Below are positions 54,519 to 61,962 of a stretch of DNA of 64,000 nt, one piece after another. The translations under genes were made by a program, and so were the position numbers. The notes beneath the pieces were generated by a model. The model had not been told where the DNA came from. It searched no databases and worked only from the letters and a program-made list of their open reading frames with translations. The stretch comes from Novosphingobium percolationis (lineage in GTDB: Bacteria > Pseudomonadota > Alphaproteobacteria > Sphingomonadales > Sphingomonadaceae): positions 124,001-188,000 of the forward strand of contig NZ_JAILYM010000002.1 of NCBI RefSeq assembly GCF_020179425.1. Direction: 5' to 3'. How positions within the stretch are numbered: the stretch's first letter is position 1; each line of letters begins with the position of its first letter.

Positions 54519-55652
54519 TCAATCCCCGATCATCGCCAGCAGGCCGCCTGCCGCTTCGGCGAATTCCTCGCGGAAATCCTGCACCACGGCGCGGGCCGAA
54601 CGGACCTGTTCGACCAGCCCCACGCCTTGCCCCACGAAATAGCTGACCAGTTCGCGCGCGCCCTGATTGCCGCCCGCCGCCGCCTTCTCGATCTGGCGGA
54701 ACGACGGTTCGGAAACGAGGCCCATCAGCGGCATCGGCAGCGTGCCGGGGCTGTCGGGGCCTTCCCATGCTTCGTGCCAGCCGGTCTTGAGCTGGCGCGC
54801 GGGCTTGCCGGTACGCGCCTTGGACCGGATCGTGTCGCGGCTGCGCGCGGCGACCATCTTGTCGCGGAAGGTCTCGCTGGTCTCGGCCTCGGTGGTGGCC
54901 AGCCACACCGAGCCGCACCATGCGCCTTGCGCGCCCATGGCCATCATGCCCGCCATCTGGCTGCCGGTCATGATGCCGCCCGCTGCCAGCACCGGGGTTT
55001 CGTATCCGGCCTGCTTCAAGGCGCGGACGACTTCGGGGACGAGCACGATCGTCGCGACTTCGCCGCAATGGCCACCAGCCTCGCCGCCTTGCGCTACGAT
55101 GATGTCCACGCCCGCCGCCGCCTGGCGCAGCGCGTGTTCCTTGGCACCCACCAGCGCGCCCACCGGGATGCCGCGCTTGTGCGCTTCCTCGATCATGCGC
55201 GGCGGCGCGATGCCGAGCGCGTTGGCGATCATCCGGATGGGATGGCGGAAGGCGACCTCCATCAGCGCGATGCCGATTTCGGGGGTGATCCCGGCGCCTT
55301 CCGGCACCGCCATGTCCTCGCCCACCGGCGGCACGCCGTAGCTGTCGAGCAGGCTCTTGGTGAAGGCCTTGTGTTCCGGGCTGATCGCCGCCGAACGCGC
55401 GGCGTTGGTCGACAGTTCGATCACGCGCGGGTCGACGGTTTCGGGCACCAGCACGTCCACGCCATAGGGCGCGCCGTCGATGTGCGCGTCGATCCACGCC
55501 AATTCGCGCTCGAACTCTTCGGGAGAGAATGCCGCGGCACCCAACACGCCGAAGCCGCCCGCCTTGCTGACGGCGACCACCACGTCGCGACAATGGCTGA
55601 ACGCAAAGAGCGGAAATTCGCAGCCGACCATGCGGCACACGGCGTTGTTCAT
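54519..55652 (-). CDS. Nitronate monooxygenase family flavoprotein
   Basis: A 377-aa FMN-dependent TIM-barrel oxidase of the nitronate monooxygenase / 2-nitropropane dioxygenase family. Conserved signs are MVGCEFPLFAFSHCRDVVVA at the N-terminus, VDIIVAQGGEAGGHCGEV with the phosphate-binding Gly-rich loop, VLAAGGIMTGSQMAGMMAMG and GAWCGSVWLATTEAE. It may detoxify propionate 3-nitronate or oxidise nitroalkanes or related carbonyl compounds. Its GC-rich downstream palindromes end the transcript. No cotranscribed partner. Confidence 0.9.
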   Translation of the reverse strand: MNNAVCRMVGCEFPLFAFSHCRDVVVAVSKAGGFGVLGAAAFSPEEFERELAWIDAHIDGAPYGVDVLVPETVDPRVIELSTNAARSAAISPEHKAFTKSLLDSYGVPPVGEDMAVPEGAGITPEIGIALMEVAFRHPIRMIANALGIAPPRMIEEAHKRGIPVGALVGAKEHALRQAAAGVDIIVAQGGEAGGHCGEVATIVLVPEVVRALKQAGYETPVLAAGGIMTGSQMAGMMAMGAQGAWCGSVWLATTEAETSETFRDKMVAARSRDTIRSKARTGKPARQLKTGWHEAWEGPDSPGTLPMPLMGLVSEPSFRQIEKAAAGGNQGARELVSYFVGQGVGLVEQVRSARAVVQDFREEFAEAAGGLLAMIGD

Positions 55653-55763
55653 GGGTCCATCCTCTCAGGGCCTGCGGGATCTTGCGCCCGCGCTTGTGCG
55701 CCAGCGATGTTCCACAGGCGGACGGACAATTCCAGCCGTTTTGTCTAAGCGGATAATTAAAGT

Positions 55764-55785
55764 GGCGGGCCTGCCTCAGCCCGCC
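55764..55785. terminator. Weak terminator-like hairpin at the GST gene end
   Basis: GGCGGGC (55764-55770) pairs with GCCCGCC (55779-55785), overlapping the stop codon of the minus-strand GST gene. On the minus strand the following bases are only moderately T-rich, so termination may be incomplete. Confidence 0.4.
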
Positions 55786-56456
55786 CTATAATCCGCCACG
55801 ATCCGCCCGGCATCGGCGAGTTCGGCCTCGTGGCTTTCCTCGCGCCATGTCTCGATCAGTGCTTCGGCTTCCCATTGGCGCATCGGTTCGCAGGCCAGCA
55901 CATGGTCCACCCACGCCTGCCCACGGCCCACGTCGAGACCGTACGTGCGGATGCGGAAGGCGACGGGGGCGTAGAACGCATCGGCTGCGCTGAAGCGATC
56001 ACCCGCAAGCCATGGCCCACCGAAACGATCAAGGCCCAGTTCGAGGATCTCGCGGATGCGCGCGACATCCTTGAGGAGCGCGGGCCGCATCGGGCGCGGT
56101 TCGACGCGCACGCCGACGTTCATCGTGCAATCGTTGCGCAGCGCCGAAAAGCCGCCGTGCATCTCGGTCACCACGCATTGGGCAAAGGCGCGCGCCTCGG
56201 CGTCCTCGGGCCAGACGCCGGGATGCCGGTCGGCAAGGTAGAGCGCGATGCCGAGCGAGTCCCACACCGTGCGGTCGCCGTCGATCAGCGCGGGCACCTG
56301 CCCCGTTGGCGAGAAGGCGCGGAAAGCGTCGTAGTTGACCGGCTTGGTGAAGGGTTCGAGCCGGTCGGCGAACGGGATGCCCAGCGCCTTCATGAGCACC
56401 CACGGGCGCAGCGACCAGCTCGAATAGTTCCGGTTGGCGGTGATCAGGGTGTACAC
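55776..56456 (-). CDS. Glutathione S-transferase
   Basis: A 226-aa cytoplasmic GST. The N-terminal domain begins MYTLITANRNYSSWSLRPWV, with a catalytic-type Ser/Tyr cluster, cis-Pro in TGQVPALIDGD, and DSLGIALYLADRHPG for glutathione binding. The C-terminal helical domain has GPWLAGDRFSAADAFYAPV, a clear GST N-capping box. The start after an upstream spacer of 37 bases from the CoA-transferase B gene puts it possibly in the same transcript. Substrate unknown. Confidence 0.9.
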   Translation of the reverse strand: MYTLITANRNYSSWSLRPWVLMKALGIPFADRLEPFTKPVNYDAFRAFSPTGQVPALIDGDRTVWDSLGIALYLADRHPGVWPEDAEARAFAQCVVTEMHGGFSALRNDCTMNVGVRVEPRPMRPALLKDVARIREILELGLDRFGGPWLAGDRFSAADAFYAPVAFRIRTYGLDVGRGQAWVDHVLACEPMRQWEAEALIETWREESHEAELADAGRIVADYRAG

Positions 56457-56493
56457 GCGGAGCCTCCTTTCGCTGGCGACCCCTCGCGTCGGT

Positions 56494-57129
56494 TCATGCG
56501 ACGTAATGCGCGGTGGTCTTGGCCTTCACTTCCTCCGCCGAGACGTCAGGCGCAAGCTCGATCAGCCGGAATGGCGAGGCATGGTCGGGCCGCTGGAACA
56601 CGGCGAGGTCGGTCACGATCATGTCCACCACGTTGCGGCCCGTCAGCGGAAGGGTGCAGGCGGGGATGAACTTGGGGCTGCCGTCCTTGGCGCAGTGTTC
56701 CATCACCACGATGATCTTCTTGACGCCCGCGACGAGGTCCATCGCGCCGCCCATGCCCTTGATCATCTTGCCGGGCACCATCCAGTTGGCGATGTCGCCG
56801 TTTTCGGCCACTTCCATCGCGCCCAGCACGGTCAGGTCGATGTGCCCGCCCCGGATCATGGCGAAGCTCTGCGCGCTGTCGAAATAGGCCGACTGCGGCA
56901 GTTCGCTGATCGTCTGTTTCCCGGCGTTGATCAGGTCCGGGTCTTCCTCGCCCGCGTAGGGGAAGGGGCCGATGCCCAGCATCCCGTTCTCCGACTGGAG
57001 CGTCACCGTCATCCCCTGGGGGATATGGTTCGCCACCAGCGTCGGGATGCCGATGCCGAGGTTGACGTAAAACCCGTCCTGCAGCTCGCGCGCGGCGCGC
57101 GCGGCCATGTCGTCACGGCTCCAGCTCAT
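56494..57129 (-). CDS. scoB: 3-oxoacid CoA-transferase subunit B
   Basis: A 211-aa subunit of succinyl-CoA:3-ketoacid (or related) CoA-transferase, carrying the catalytic Glu in [16 protein letters not shown]. Other hallmarks are [19 protein letters not shown] near the start and [20 protein letters not shown] in the second half, with [15 protein letters not shown]. It activates acetoacetate or a 3-oxo acid using succinyl-CoA. The ATG overlaps the stop of the subunit A gene by one base. A LysR regulator divergent from subunit A probably controls the pair. Confidence 0.94.
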   Translation of the reverse strand: MSWSRDDMAARAARELQDGFYVNLGIGIPTLVANHIPQGMTVTLQSENGMLGIGPFPYAGEEDPDLINAGKQTISELPQSAYFDSAQSFAMIRGGHIDLTVLGAMEVAENGDIANWMVPGKMIKGMGGAMDLVAGVKKIIVVMEHCAKDGSPKFIPACTLPLTGRNVVDMIVTDLAVFQRPDHASPFRLIELAPDVSAEEVKAKTTAHYVA

Positions 57130-57839
57130 CAGACGGTCTCCCTTTCGCGAACGGTGCGGAACTCGATCTTCTTGTCGTAGGGCGCGCCCACCACGAGGCG
57201 CTGGACATAGACGCCGGGCAGGTGGATGGCATCGGGGTCGAGGCTGCCGACAGGCACGATCTCTTCGACTTCGACGACGCAGACCTTGCCGCAGGTGGCG
57301 GCGGGCACGTTGAAGTTGCGCGCGGTCTTGCGGAAGATCACGTTGCCGGTCTCGTCCGCCTTCCACGCCTTCACCAGCGCCAGATCGGCGAAAATGCCTT
57401 CTTCGAGGATGAAGTCCTCACCCCGGAAGCTTTTCACTTCCTTGCCTTCTGCCACCAGCGTGCCGACGCCGGTCTTGGTGTAGAAGCCCGGAATGCCCGC
57501 GCCGCCCGCCCGCATCCGCTCGGCCAGCGTGCCCTGCGGGCAGAATTCGACCTCAAGCTCGCCCGACAGGTACTGGCGCTCGAATTCCTTGTTCTCGCCG
57601 ACGTAGGACGAGATCATCTTCTTCACCTGCCGCGTGCGCAGCAGCTTGCCGATGCCTTCGTTGTCGATCCCGGCGTTGTTGCTGGCGAAGGTCAGGTCCT
57701 TCACGCCGCTGTCGCGCACCGCGTCGAGCAGGCGTTCGGGAATGCCGCAAAGGCCGAAGCCCCCGCAGGCGATCAGCAGCCCGTCGCGCAGCAACCCGTC
57801 GAGGGCGGCGGCGGCGCTGGGATAGAGCTTGTTGGCCAT
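57129..57839 (-). CDS. scoA: 3-oxoacid CoA-transferase subunit A
   Basis: The 236-aa partner of subunit B, with the oxyanion/CoA-binding glycine motif [13 protein letters not shown], then [14 protein letters not shown] and [20 protein letters not shown], which identify the SCOT/PcaI-type A chain. Together with subunit B it forms the heterotetrameric enzyme that allows growth on ketone bodies or 3-oxoadipate-like acids. It is the first gene of the minus-strand unit, separated from the LysR gene by an 89-base divergent spacer with a short dyad. Confidence 0.94.
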   Translation of the reverse strand: MANKLYPSAAAALDGLLRDGLLIACGGFGLCGIPERLLDAVRDSGVKDLTFASNNAGIDNEGIGKLLRTRQVKKMISSYVGENKEFERQYLSGELEVEFCPQGTLAERMRAGGAGIPGFYTKTGVGTLVAEGKEVKSFRGEDFILEEGIFADLALVKAWKADETGNVIFRKTARNFNVPAATCGKVCVVEVEEIVPVGSLDPDAIHLPGVYVQRLVVGAPYDKKIEFRTVRERETV

Positions 57840-57910
57840 GGAACTCTCCCTGTGAATGCCGGGACTCTACCGCGTGCAATCAATCGAAAATAGCGATACT
57901 TTTTTATCTT

Positions 57911-57921
57911 ATCTGATAGAT
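57911..57921. promoter_or_regulatory. Dyad in the scoA-lysR divergent spacer
   Basis: ATCT, GAT, AGAT is a small perfect inverted repeat just before the LysR start. With the AT-rich stretch around it (the surrounding 30 bases are far richer in A and T than the genome) it is a candidate LysR-binding and promoter region for both directions. Confidence 0.35.
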
Positions 57922-57928
57922 GTTGGTT

Positions 57929-58795
57929 ATGAAACGCCTTGCGCTCTACCACCTCGAAACACTGCTGTGGATCGCCCGGCTGGGCACGTTCCGCGCGGCG
58001 GCGGAGCGGCTCAATACCACGCAACCGGCGATTTCGGCGCGCGTGCGCGAGATGGAGGATCAACTCGGCGTCGCGCTGTTCCGCAAGGAAGGGCGCGGCA
58101 TGGTGCTGACGGCCAAGGGGCGCGAACTGGTGCGCGATTGCGAACCGTTGTTTGCAGGCTTCGAACGCGCGCTGCTGAAGGCGAGCGACTTTGCCGGCGC
58201 GACCGGGGTGGTGCGGCTGGGCGCGGGCGAGATCGCGGCGGCCACCTGCCTGCCGGGGTTCGTCAACGCGGTGGAGCAGGACCTGCCGGGCGTGGCGCTG
58301 GAGATCGAGGTCGACCTGACCGCGCGGATGCTCCAGCAGGTGCAGGCAGGCCGCAGCGACCTCGTGTTTCTCGCAGGCCCCGTCGCCAGCCCCGGCCTCG
58401 TCACCGCCGCCATCGGGGCGGTGGGGCTGGTGTGGGTGGCCAGTCCCGCAACTGCGGCCAAGGGCGGGTTTGCCCATGCCCTGCCGGTGTGGTCGCTGCC
58501 GCCCAACTCGCCGATCCACGGGGTGATGCGCGAAAGCCTGTCGGCCAACGGGGTGAGCCCGCGCGGCATCGCCACCTGCAACAACGTGCGCCTGCTGGTC
58601 GAGATCGTGCTGGGCGGTGAAGGCGCGGCGGTCCTGCCCGAACCGATGGTGCGCGCCGACCTCGCCTCGGGCGCGCTGGTCGAGGTGTTGCCCCGCCCGG
58701 AGCGCGGGCTTCGTTTCGAAGCCGCGATCCGCGCGCGCGAGGAAGACCCGCTGATCCTTGAACTGTTCCGGCGTGCGGGCGGCTTGCGGATCTAG
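57929..58795 (+). CDS. LysR-family transcriptional regulator
   Basis: A 288-aa regulator with an N-terminal LysR winged HTH (MKRLALYHLETLLWIARLGT, then AAERLNTTQPAISARVREME, ending ALFRKEGRG), residues 1-65, and a periplasmic-binding-like ligand domain (about 90-285). An ATG nine bases upstream adds three residues and cannot be excluded. It is divergent from the CoA-transferase A gene and most likely regulates it in response to an organic acid or CoA-derived effector, as usual for LysR genes. Its 3' end overlaps the HAD gene by 4 bases. Confidence 0.91.
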   Translation: MKRLALYHLETLLWIARLGTFRAAAERLNTTQPAISARVREMEDQLGVALFRKEGRGMVLTAKGRELVRDCEPLFAGFERALLKASDFAGATGVVRLGAGEIAAATCLPGFVNAVEQDLPGVALEIEVDLTARMLQQVQAGRSDLVFLAGPVASPGLVTAAIGAVGLVWVASPATAAKGGFAHALPVWSLPPNSPIHGVMRESLSANGVSPRGIATCNNVRLLVEIVLGGEGAAVLPEPMVRADLASGALVEVLPRPERGLRFEAAIRAREEDPLILELFRRAGGLRI

Positions 58796-59448
58796 GCGTT
58801 CGCGAGCAGGTCCAGCCCCACCGCGCGCGACAGGTCGGCCAGCGCCTGTTCGCCGCTCGTCACCTTGATCGCGTGCATCCCCAGCGCCGCGGCGGGTTTG
58901 CAGTTGATGCCGAGGTCGTCGAGATAGACGCAGTCCGACGCGGCGATGCCGAGCCGTTCGCACATCATCTGGTAGATGCGCGGATCGGGCTTGCGCACGC
59001 CCGCCTTGCTGCTTTCGATCACGTGTTCGAAGCGGGCGAAGATCTGTTCCATCGCATCGTGCGAATCGGCGCTGCGGGCCATGCCCGCGCCGTGGCCGGT
59101 GGGCACGTTGTTGGTGATGCAGCCGAGCCGGAATCCCGCCTCCTTCAGCGTATCGAGCGCGCGGACCATCGCCGGGCGGACGGCGCCCGCCAGCACATCG
59201 AGCACGGCGCGGCCTTCGATATCGTGGCCCAGCGCGCGCGCTTCGGCGGCGAACAGGGCGTCGAATTCGTCACGCCCGATCTCGGCGCGTTCGAACAGCG
59301 CCCAGGCGTTGGTGTCCGGGTTGGTGGCGTTGATGGTGCGGATGAAGTTCTGGGGCAGGCCGCGCTCGGCCTCCAGCCGGTTGAACGCCTCGAACGGCGA
59401 TGACGTGATCACGCCGCCGAAATCGAAAATCACCGCCGTATACCCCAT
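58792..59448 (-). CDS. HAD-IA family hydrolase
   Basis: A 218-aa haloacid dehalogenase-like phosphatase, close to the N-terminal domain of soluble epoxide hydrolases (ACAD10-type). Motif I is FDFGGVITSSP with nucleophile Asp near residue 9, motif II is in CITNNVP, motif III the Lys of VRKPDPRIY, and motif IV DDLGINCKPA. All four are intact, so it should be an active phosphatase. Substrate unknown. It converges with LysR by a 4-base overlap. Confidence 0.9.
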   Translation of the reverse strand: MGYTAVIFDFGGVITSSPFEAFNRLEAERGLPQNFIRTINATNPDTNAWALFERAEIGRDEFDALFAAEARALGHDIEGRAVLDVLAGAVRPAMVRALDTLKEAGFRLGCITNNVPTGHGAGMARSADSHDAMEQIFARFEHVIESSKAGVRKPDPRIYQMMCERLGIAASDCVYLDDLGINCKPAAALGMHAIKVTSGEQALADLSRAVGLDLLANA

Positions 59449-59529
59449 CCGCCTTGCCTTCTCTCGCTAATTGTCCCGATCTCCTTAACGGCTCGGTTAA
59501 ACACTGCAAGCGCGGCGCAATCGCATGAT

Positions 59530-59543
59530 TTGACGTGGATCAT
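59530..59543 (+). promoter_or_regulatory. FNR/FixK-like box upstream of the stress protein gene
   Basis: TTGAC-GTGG-ATCAT matches the FNR/FixK consensus TTGAY-N4-RTCAA at 9 of 10 positions. If it sits at -41.5, transcription would start near 59578 and leave a 23-base leader. A degenerate EcfG-like pair (GGAAC at 59555-59559, CGAT at 59577-59580) also lies here. Confidence 0.55.
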
Positions 59544-59600
59544 GGGCGAATCGGGGAACGAGGTGCATTGTCTGCCCGATCAAGACGAAGGAGGATCCCC

Positions 59601-60380
59601 ATGCGCTCCATTCTCTGCCCTGCGGACAGCGGCCATACGCTCGATGATCGTGTCGAAACCGCGCTGGCGCTCGCCCGCGCGGTCGATGGCCATGTGACAT
59701 TCCAGATCGCGACTCCGTTCGCGCAGATGGCGCTGTGGGAGCCGTTCGGTGGTGCCGCCCTTTCGGCCGTGGCGATCAACGAGGTGCGCACGCAGGACGA
59801 GAAGCTGGCAGCGCAGTTGAACGAGCGGCTGGGGCGGCAGGATGTCGCTTTCGACGTGACCGTGATCGACGAAGGCCGGGTGGAGGGTCTTGCCGCCGCC
59901 TCGCGCTTTGCCGACGTGATCGTCGCGAGCCTCGATGATCCCGCGCTGGAGGAAGTCGCGCTCGAAGTGCGGTGCCCGGTCCTTGCCGTGCCGCGCGGCG
60001 TGGCGATGGTGGCCTTCGATGCGCCGGTGCTGGTGGCGTGGGACGGCGGTTATGAATCCGCCAACGCGCTGCGCGCCAGCCTGCCGCTGCTGGCCAAGGC
60101 GCGCGCGGTGCACCTGCTGACGGTGCGCGAGAAGTCCGACGATTTCCCCGCGAGCGAGGCTGCCAGCTATCTCTCGCGCCACGGCATCCACGCCGAAGTG
60201 CACGAGGCCGAGCCCAACGGCACGATCGCCTTCACCATCGAACAGACTGCGCTGCGCGTTGGCGCGGGACTGGTGGTGATGGGGCTGTTCGGCAAGAGCC
60301 GCCTGCGCGAACTGCTGCTGGGCGGCGTTTCGCGCTCGATGCTCGATCGCAGCCAAGTGCCGCTGCTGCTGGCGCATTGA
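59601..60380 (+). CDS. Universal stress protein (UspA family, two-domain)
   Basis: A 259-aa universal stress protein with two Usp halves. The first starts MRSILCPADSGHTLDDRVET; the second, from about residue 135, has VLVAWDGGYESANALRASLP and the nucleotide-binding loop GLFGKSRLRELLLGGVSRSM, followed by SQVPLLLAH at the end. The Gly-x2-Gly-x9-Gly(S/T) pattern is complete. A GAAGGAGG site precedes the ATG. The FNR/FixK-like box and a weak EcfG-like promoter suggest induction at low oxygen or stress. Confidence 0.91.
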   Translation: MRSILCPADSGHTLDDRVETALALARAVDGHVTFQIATPFAQMALWEPFGGAALSAVAINEVRTQDEKLAAQLNERLGRQDVAFDVTVIDEGRVEGLAAASRFADVIVASLDDPALEEVALEVRCPVLAVPRGVAMVAFDAPVLVAWDGGYESANALRASLPLLAKARAVHLLTVREKSDDFPASEAASYLSRHGIHAEVHEAEPNGTIAFTIEQTALRVGAGLVVMGLFGKSRLRELLLGGVSRSMLDRSQVPLLLAH

Positions 60381-60434
60381 GGCGGGCCGGTCTATCCTGC
60401 CGCTGACAATCCGGGGGCAGGAGACCGTTTTCGC

Positions 60435-60911
60435 GTGACCAGACGCTTGTGCGCCCTGTTGCTCGTGGCAGGCCTGGCGGCCTGTTCGAAGCAGCCCACA
60501 CCGCCGATTGATGCCACCGCGCCCGATGCCGCGGCGAGCGCAGACGTGCAGGCCCGCGTTCCCGCGCCGCCGAAAGCTCCGGCCAGCCCGGGCCCGGCCC
60601 GTCCCCCGGCATCGCTCGATCTGCCCGACCGGCTGCGCGCGCTCGGCACCGAGCCGTTCTGGAGCGCCGATGTCGCCGGGACGACGTTGACGTACGGCAC
60701 CCCCGATTTCCCCTCTGGCATCTCGATCACGGTCGCCCGGCGCGACGGGGCGGATTTTGCCGAATGGAGCGGCACGCTCGATGGCAAGCCGCTGACGCTA
60801 CGGGTCGAGAAAGGCCCTTGCAGCGATGGCATGTCCGACCGCATCTATCCCTACCGCGTTACCCGCACGATCGGTCCCGAGATCGAGCAGGGGTGCGCCC
60901 GCCCGCGTTGA
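60435..60911 (+). CDS. Exported lipoprotein, COG3650-like
   Basis: A 158-aa lipoprotein; the lipobox LLVAGLAACS gives Cys near residue 17. A Pro/Ala-rich linker leads to a small beta-domain with RALGTEPFWSADVAGTTLTY and PCSDGMSDRIYPYRVT, the GTEPFW and CxDGMSD signatures of the YliI/COG3650 membrane-associated family. Function unknown. The GTG start follows a weak ribosome-binding site. The methyltransferase gene starts 30 bases after its stop, so both may be cotranscribed. Confidence 0.85.
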   Translation: MTRRLCALLLVAGLAACSKQPTPPIDATAPDAAASADVQARVPAPPKAPASPGPARPPASLDLPDRLRALGTEPFWSADVAGTTLTYGTPDFPSGISITVARRDGADFAEWSGTLDGKPLTLRVEKGPCSDGMSDRIYPYRVTRTIGPEIEQGCARPR

Positions 60912-60941
60912 TCTTTGCGCGGGCCGCCAAGGGGAGAACCG

Positions 60942-61688
60942 ATGAAGCGGACCGTTGTTTTCGCAGGCCTCGCCATGCTGGCGCTGGCCCAACCGGCGCT
61001 GGCCAGGAGCAAGCCCGATCCTGTCGCCGCCGCCCTGGCCGATCCGGCGCGCCGCGAGGCGTCGCGCAAGCTTGACGAGGGCCGGATGCCGGACAAGGTG
61101 CTGGCCTTCGCCGGGTTCAAGGCGGGCGATGCCGTGGCCGACTGGGGTGCGGGCGGGGGCTACTACACCGAGCTTCTGGCCGATGTGGTGGGGCCGAATG
61201 GACGGGTCTATGCGATCAATTCGCCCGCCTTTGCCAAGCCTGAGGCGTGGGCTGCGATCACCAGGGCGCACCCCAATGTGCTGCCGCTGGTCGCCCCTGC
61301 GCAGGCACAATGGCTCGCGCCCGGCAGCCTCAATGGCCTGTTCGCGCACCTTGAATATCACGATCTCTACTTCGTTTCGGAAAAGTACCAGCATCCCGCG
61401 CTCGACGTGCCTGCGGTGCTGGCCAACTGGTTCGCGGCGGTGAAGCCGGGCGGCCATGTGGTGATCGTCGACCATGTGGGACCGGCCGGCGACCCGCGTG
61501 AAGTGGTCGAGAAGTTCCATCGCATCGACCCCGCCCGCGTGCGCGCCGACCTCGAAGGCGCGGGCTTCGTGTTCGAAGGGACGAGCGACGTGTTGCGGCG
61601 CACAGACGATCCGCATGACAACGGTGTCTTCGATCCGTCCGTGCGGGGCAAAACCGACCGTTTCGCGCTGAAATTCCGCAGACCCTAG
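60942..61688 (+). CDS. Exported class I SAM-dependent methyltransferase
   Basis: A 248-aa methyltransferase with a Sec signal peptide (MKRTVVFAGLAMLALAQPAL, cleaved after ALA), which is unusual because SAM is cytoplasmic. The SAM-binding Gly-rich motif I is ADWGAGGGYYTELLADVVG and the region PNGRVYAINSPAF follows. Later segments GGHVVIVDHVGPAGD and FHRIDPARVRADLEGAGFVF are typical of the COG4798 predicted methyltransferases. AAGGGGAGA precedes the ATG. It stands next to the COG3650 lipoprotein, so both may act in the envelope. Confidence 0.87.
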   Translation: MKRTVVFAGLAMLALAQPALARSKPDPVAAALADPARREASRKLDEGRMPDKVLAFAGFKAGDAVADWGAGGGYYTELLADVVGPNGRVYAINSPAFAKPEAWAAITRAHPNVLPLVAPAQAQWLAPGSLNGLFAHLEYHDLYFVSEKYQHPALDVPAVLANWFAAVKPGGHVVIVDHVGPAGDPREVVEKFHRIDPARVRADLEGAGFVFEGTSDVLRRTDDPHDNGVFDPSVRGKTDRFALKFRRP

Positions 61689-61774
61689 CCATTTCGAGAG
61701 GGGTGAGTTGCGGAAAATGCAACCGGATTTGCCTATTTCGCACTTGCACAAAAACCGAGTCGCGGACATATAGG

Positions 61775-61840
61775 ACAGGCCTTTCAGGCATCCTCTCCCA
61801 AAACTTCCAAGCCCGGCTGGCAACGGCCGGGCTTTTTTTT
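61775..61840 (+). ncRNA. Candidate small RNA ending in an intrinsic terminator
   Basis: Between the methyltransferase and the CDC48 gene, a putative promoter (TTGCAC at 61744-61749, TATAGG at 61769-61774, spacer 19; alternative CATATA, spacer 17) precedes a roughly 65-base transcript with a CATCCTCTCCC stretch resembling an anti-Shine-Dalgarno and a strong terminator hairpin with eight T. No ORF with a start and ribosome-binding site fits. It could also be just the terminator of the upstream gene. Confidence 0.4.
61810..61840 (+). terminator. Strong intrinsic terminator
   Basis: AGCCCGGC (61810-61817) pairs with GCCGGGCT (61826-61833) around an 8-base loop and runs into eight T. It lies 122 bases after the methyltransferase stop. 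Confidence 0.9.
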
Positions 61841-61962
61841 GCCCGTCGCGGCGGTCGCCCGCTTCATCGCAACCTTCTTCTGTCATCAGCGTTTGAAATG
61901 CCTTGTCCGGGTTCCTAGCTGGGACTCCGGTTCAACACGTTCTGGACGGAAAGAAGGGGCCC

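Noticed and set aside
59485..59500. CtrA box from TTAAC-N6-GTTAA near the HAD gene.
   Set aside because: The two TTAA are 8 bases apart instead of the 7 of the CtrA consensus, and no further support is present.
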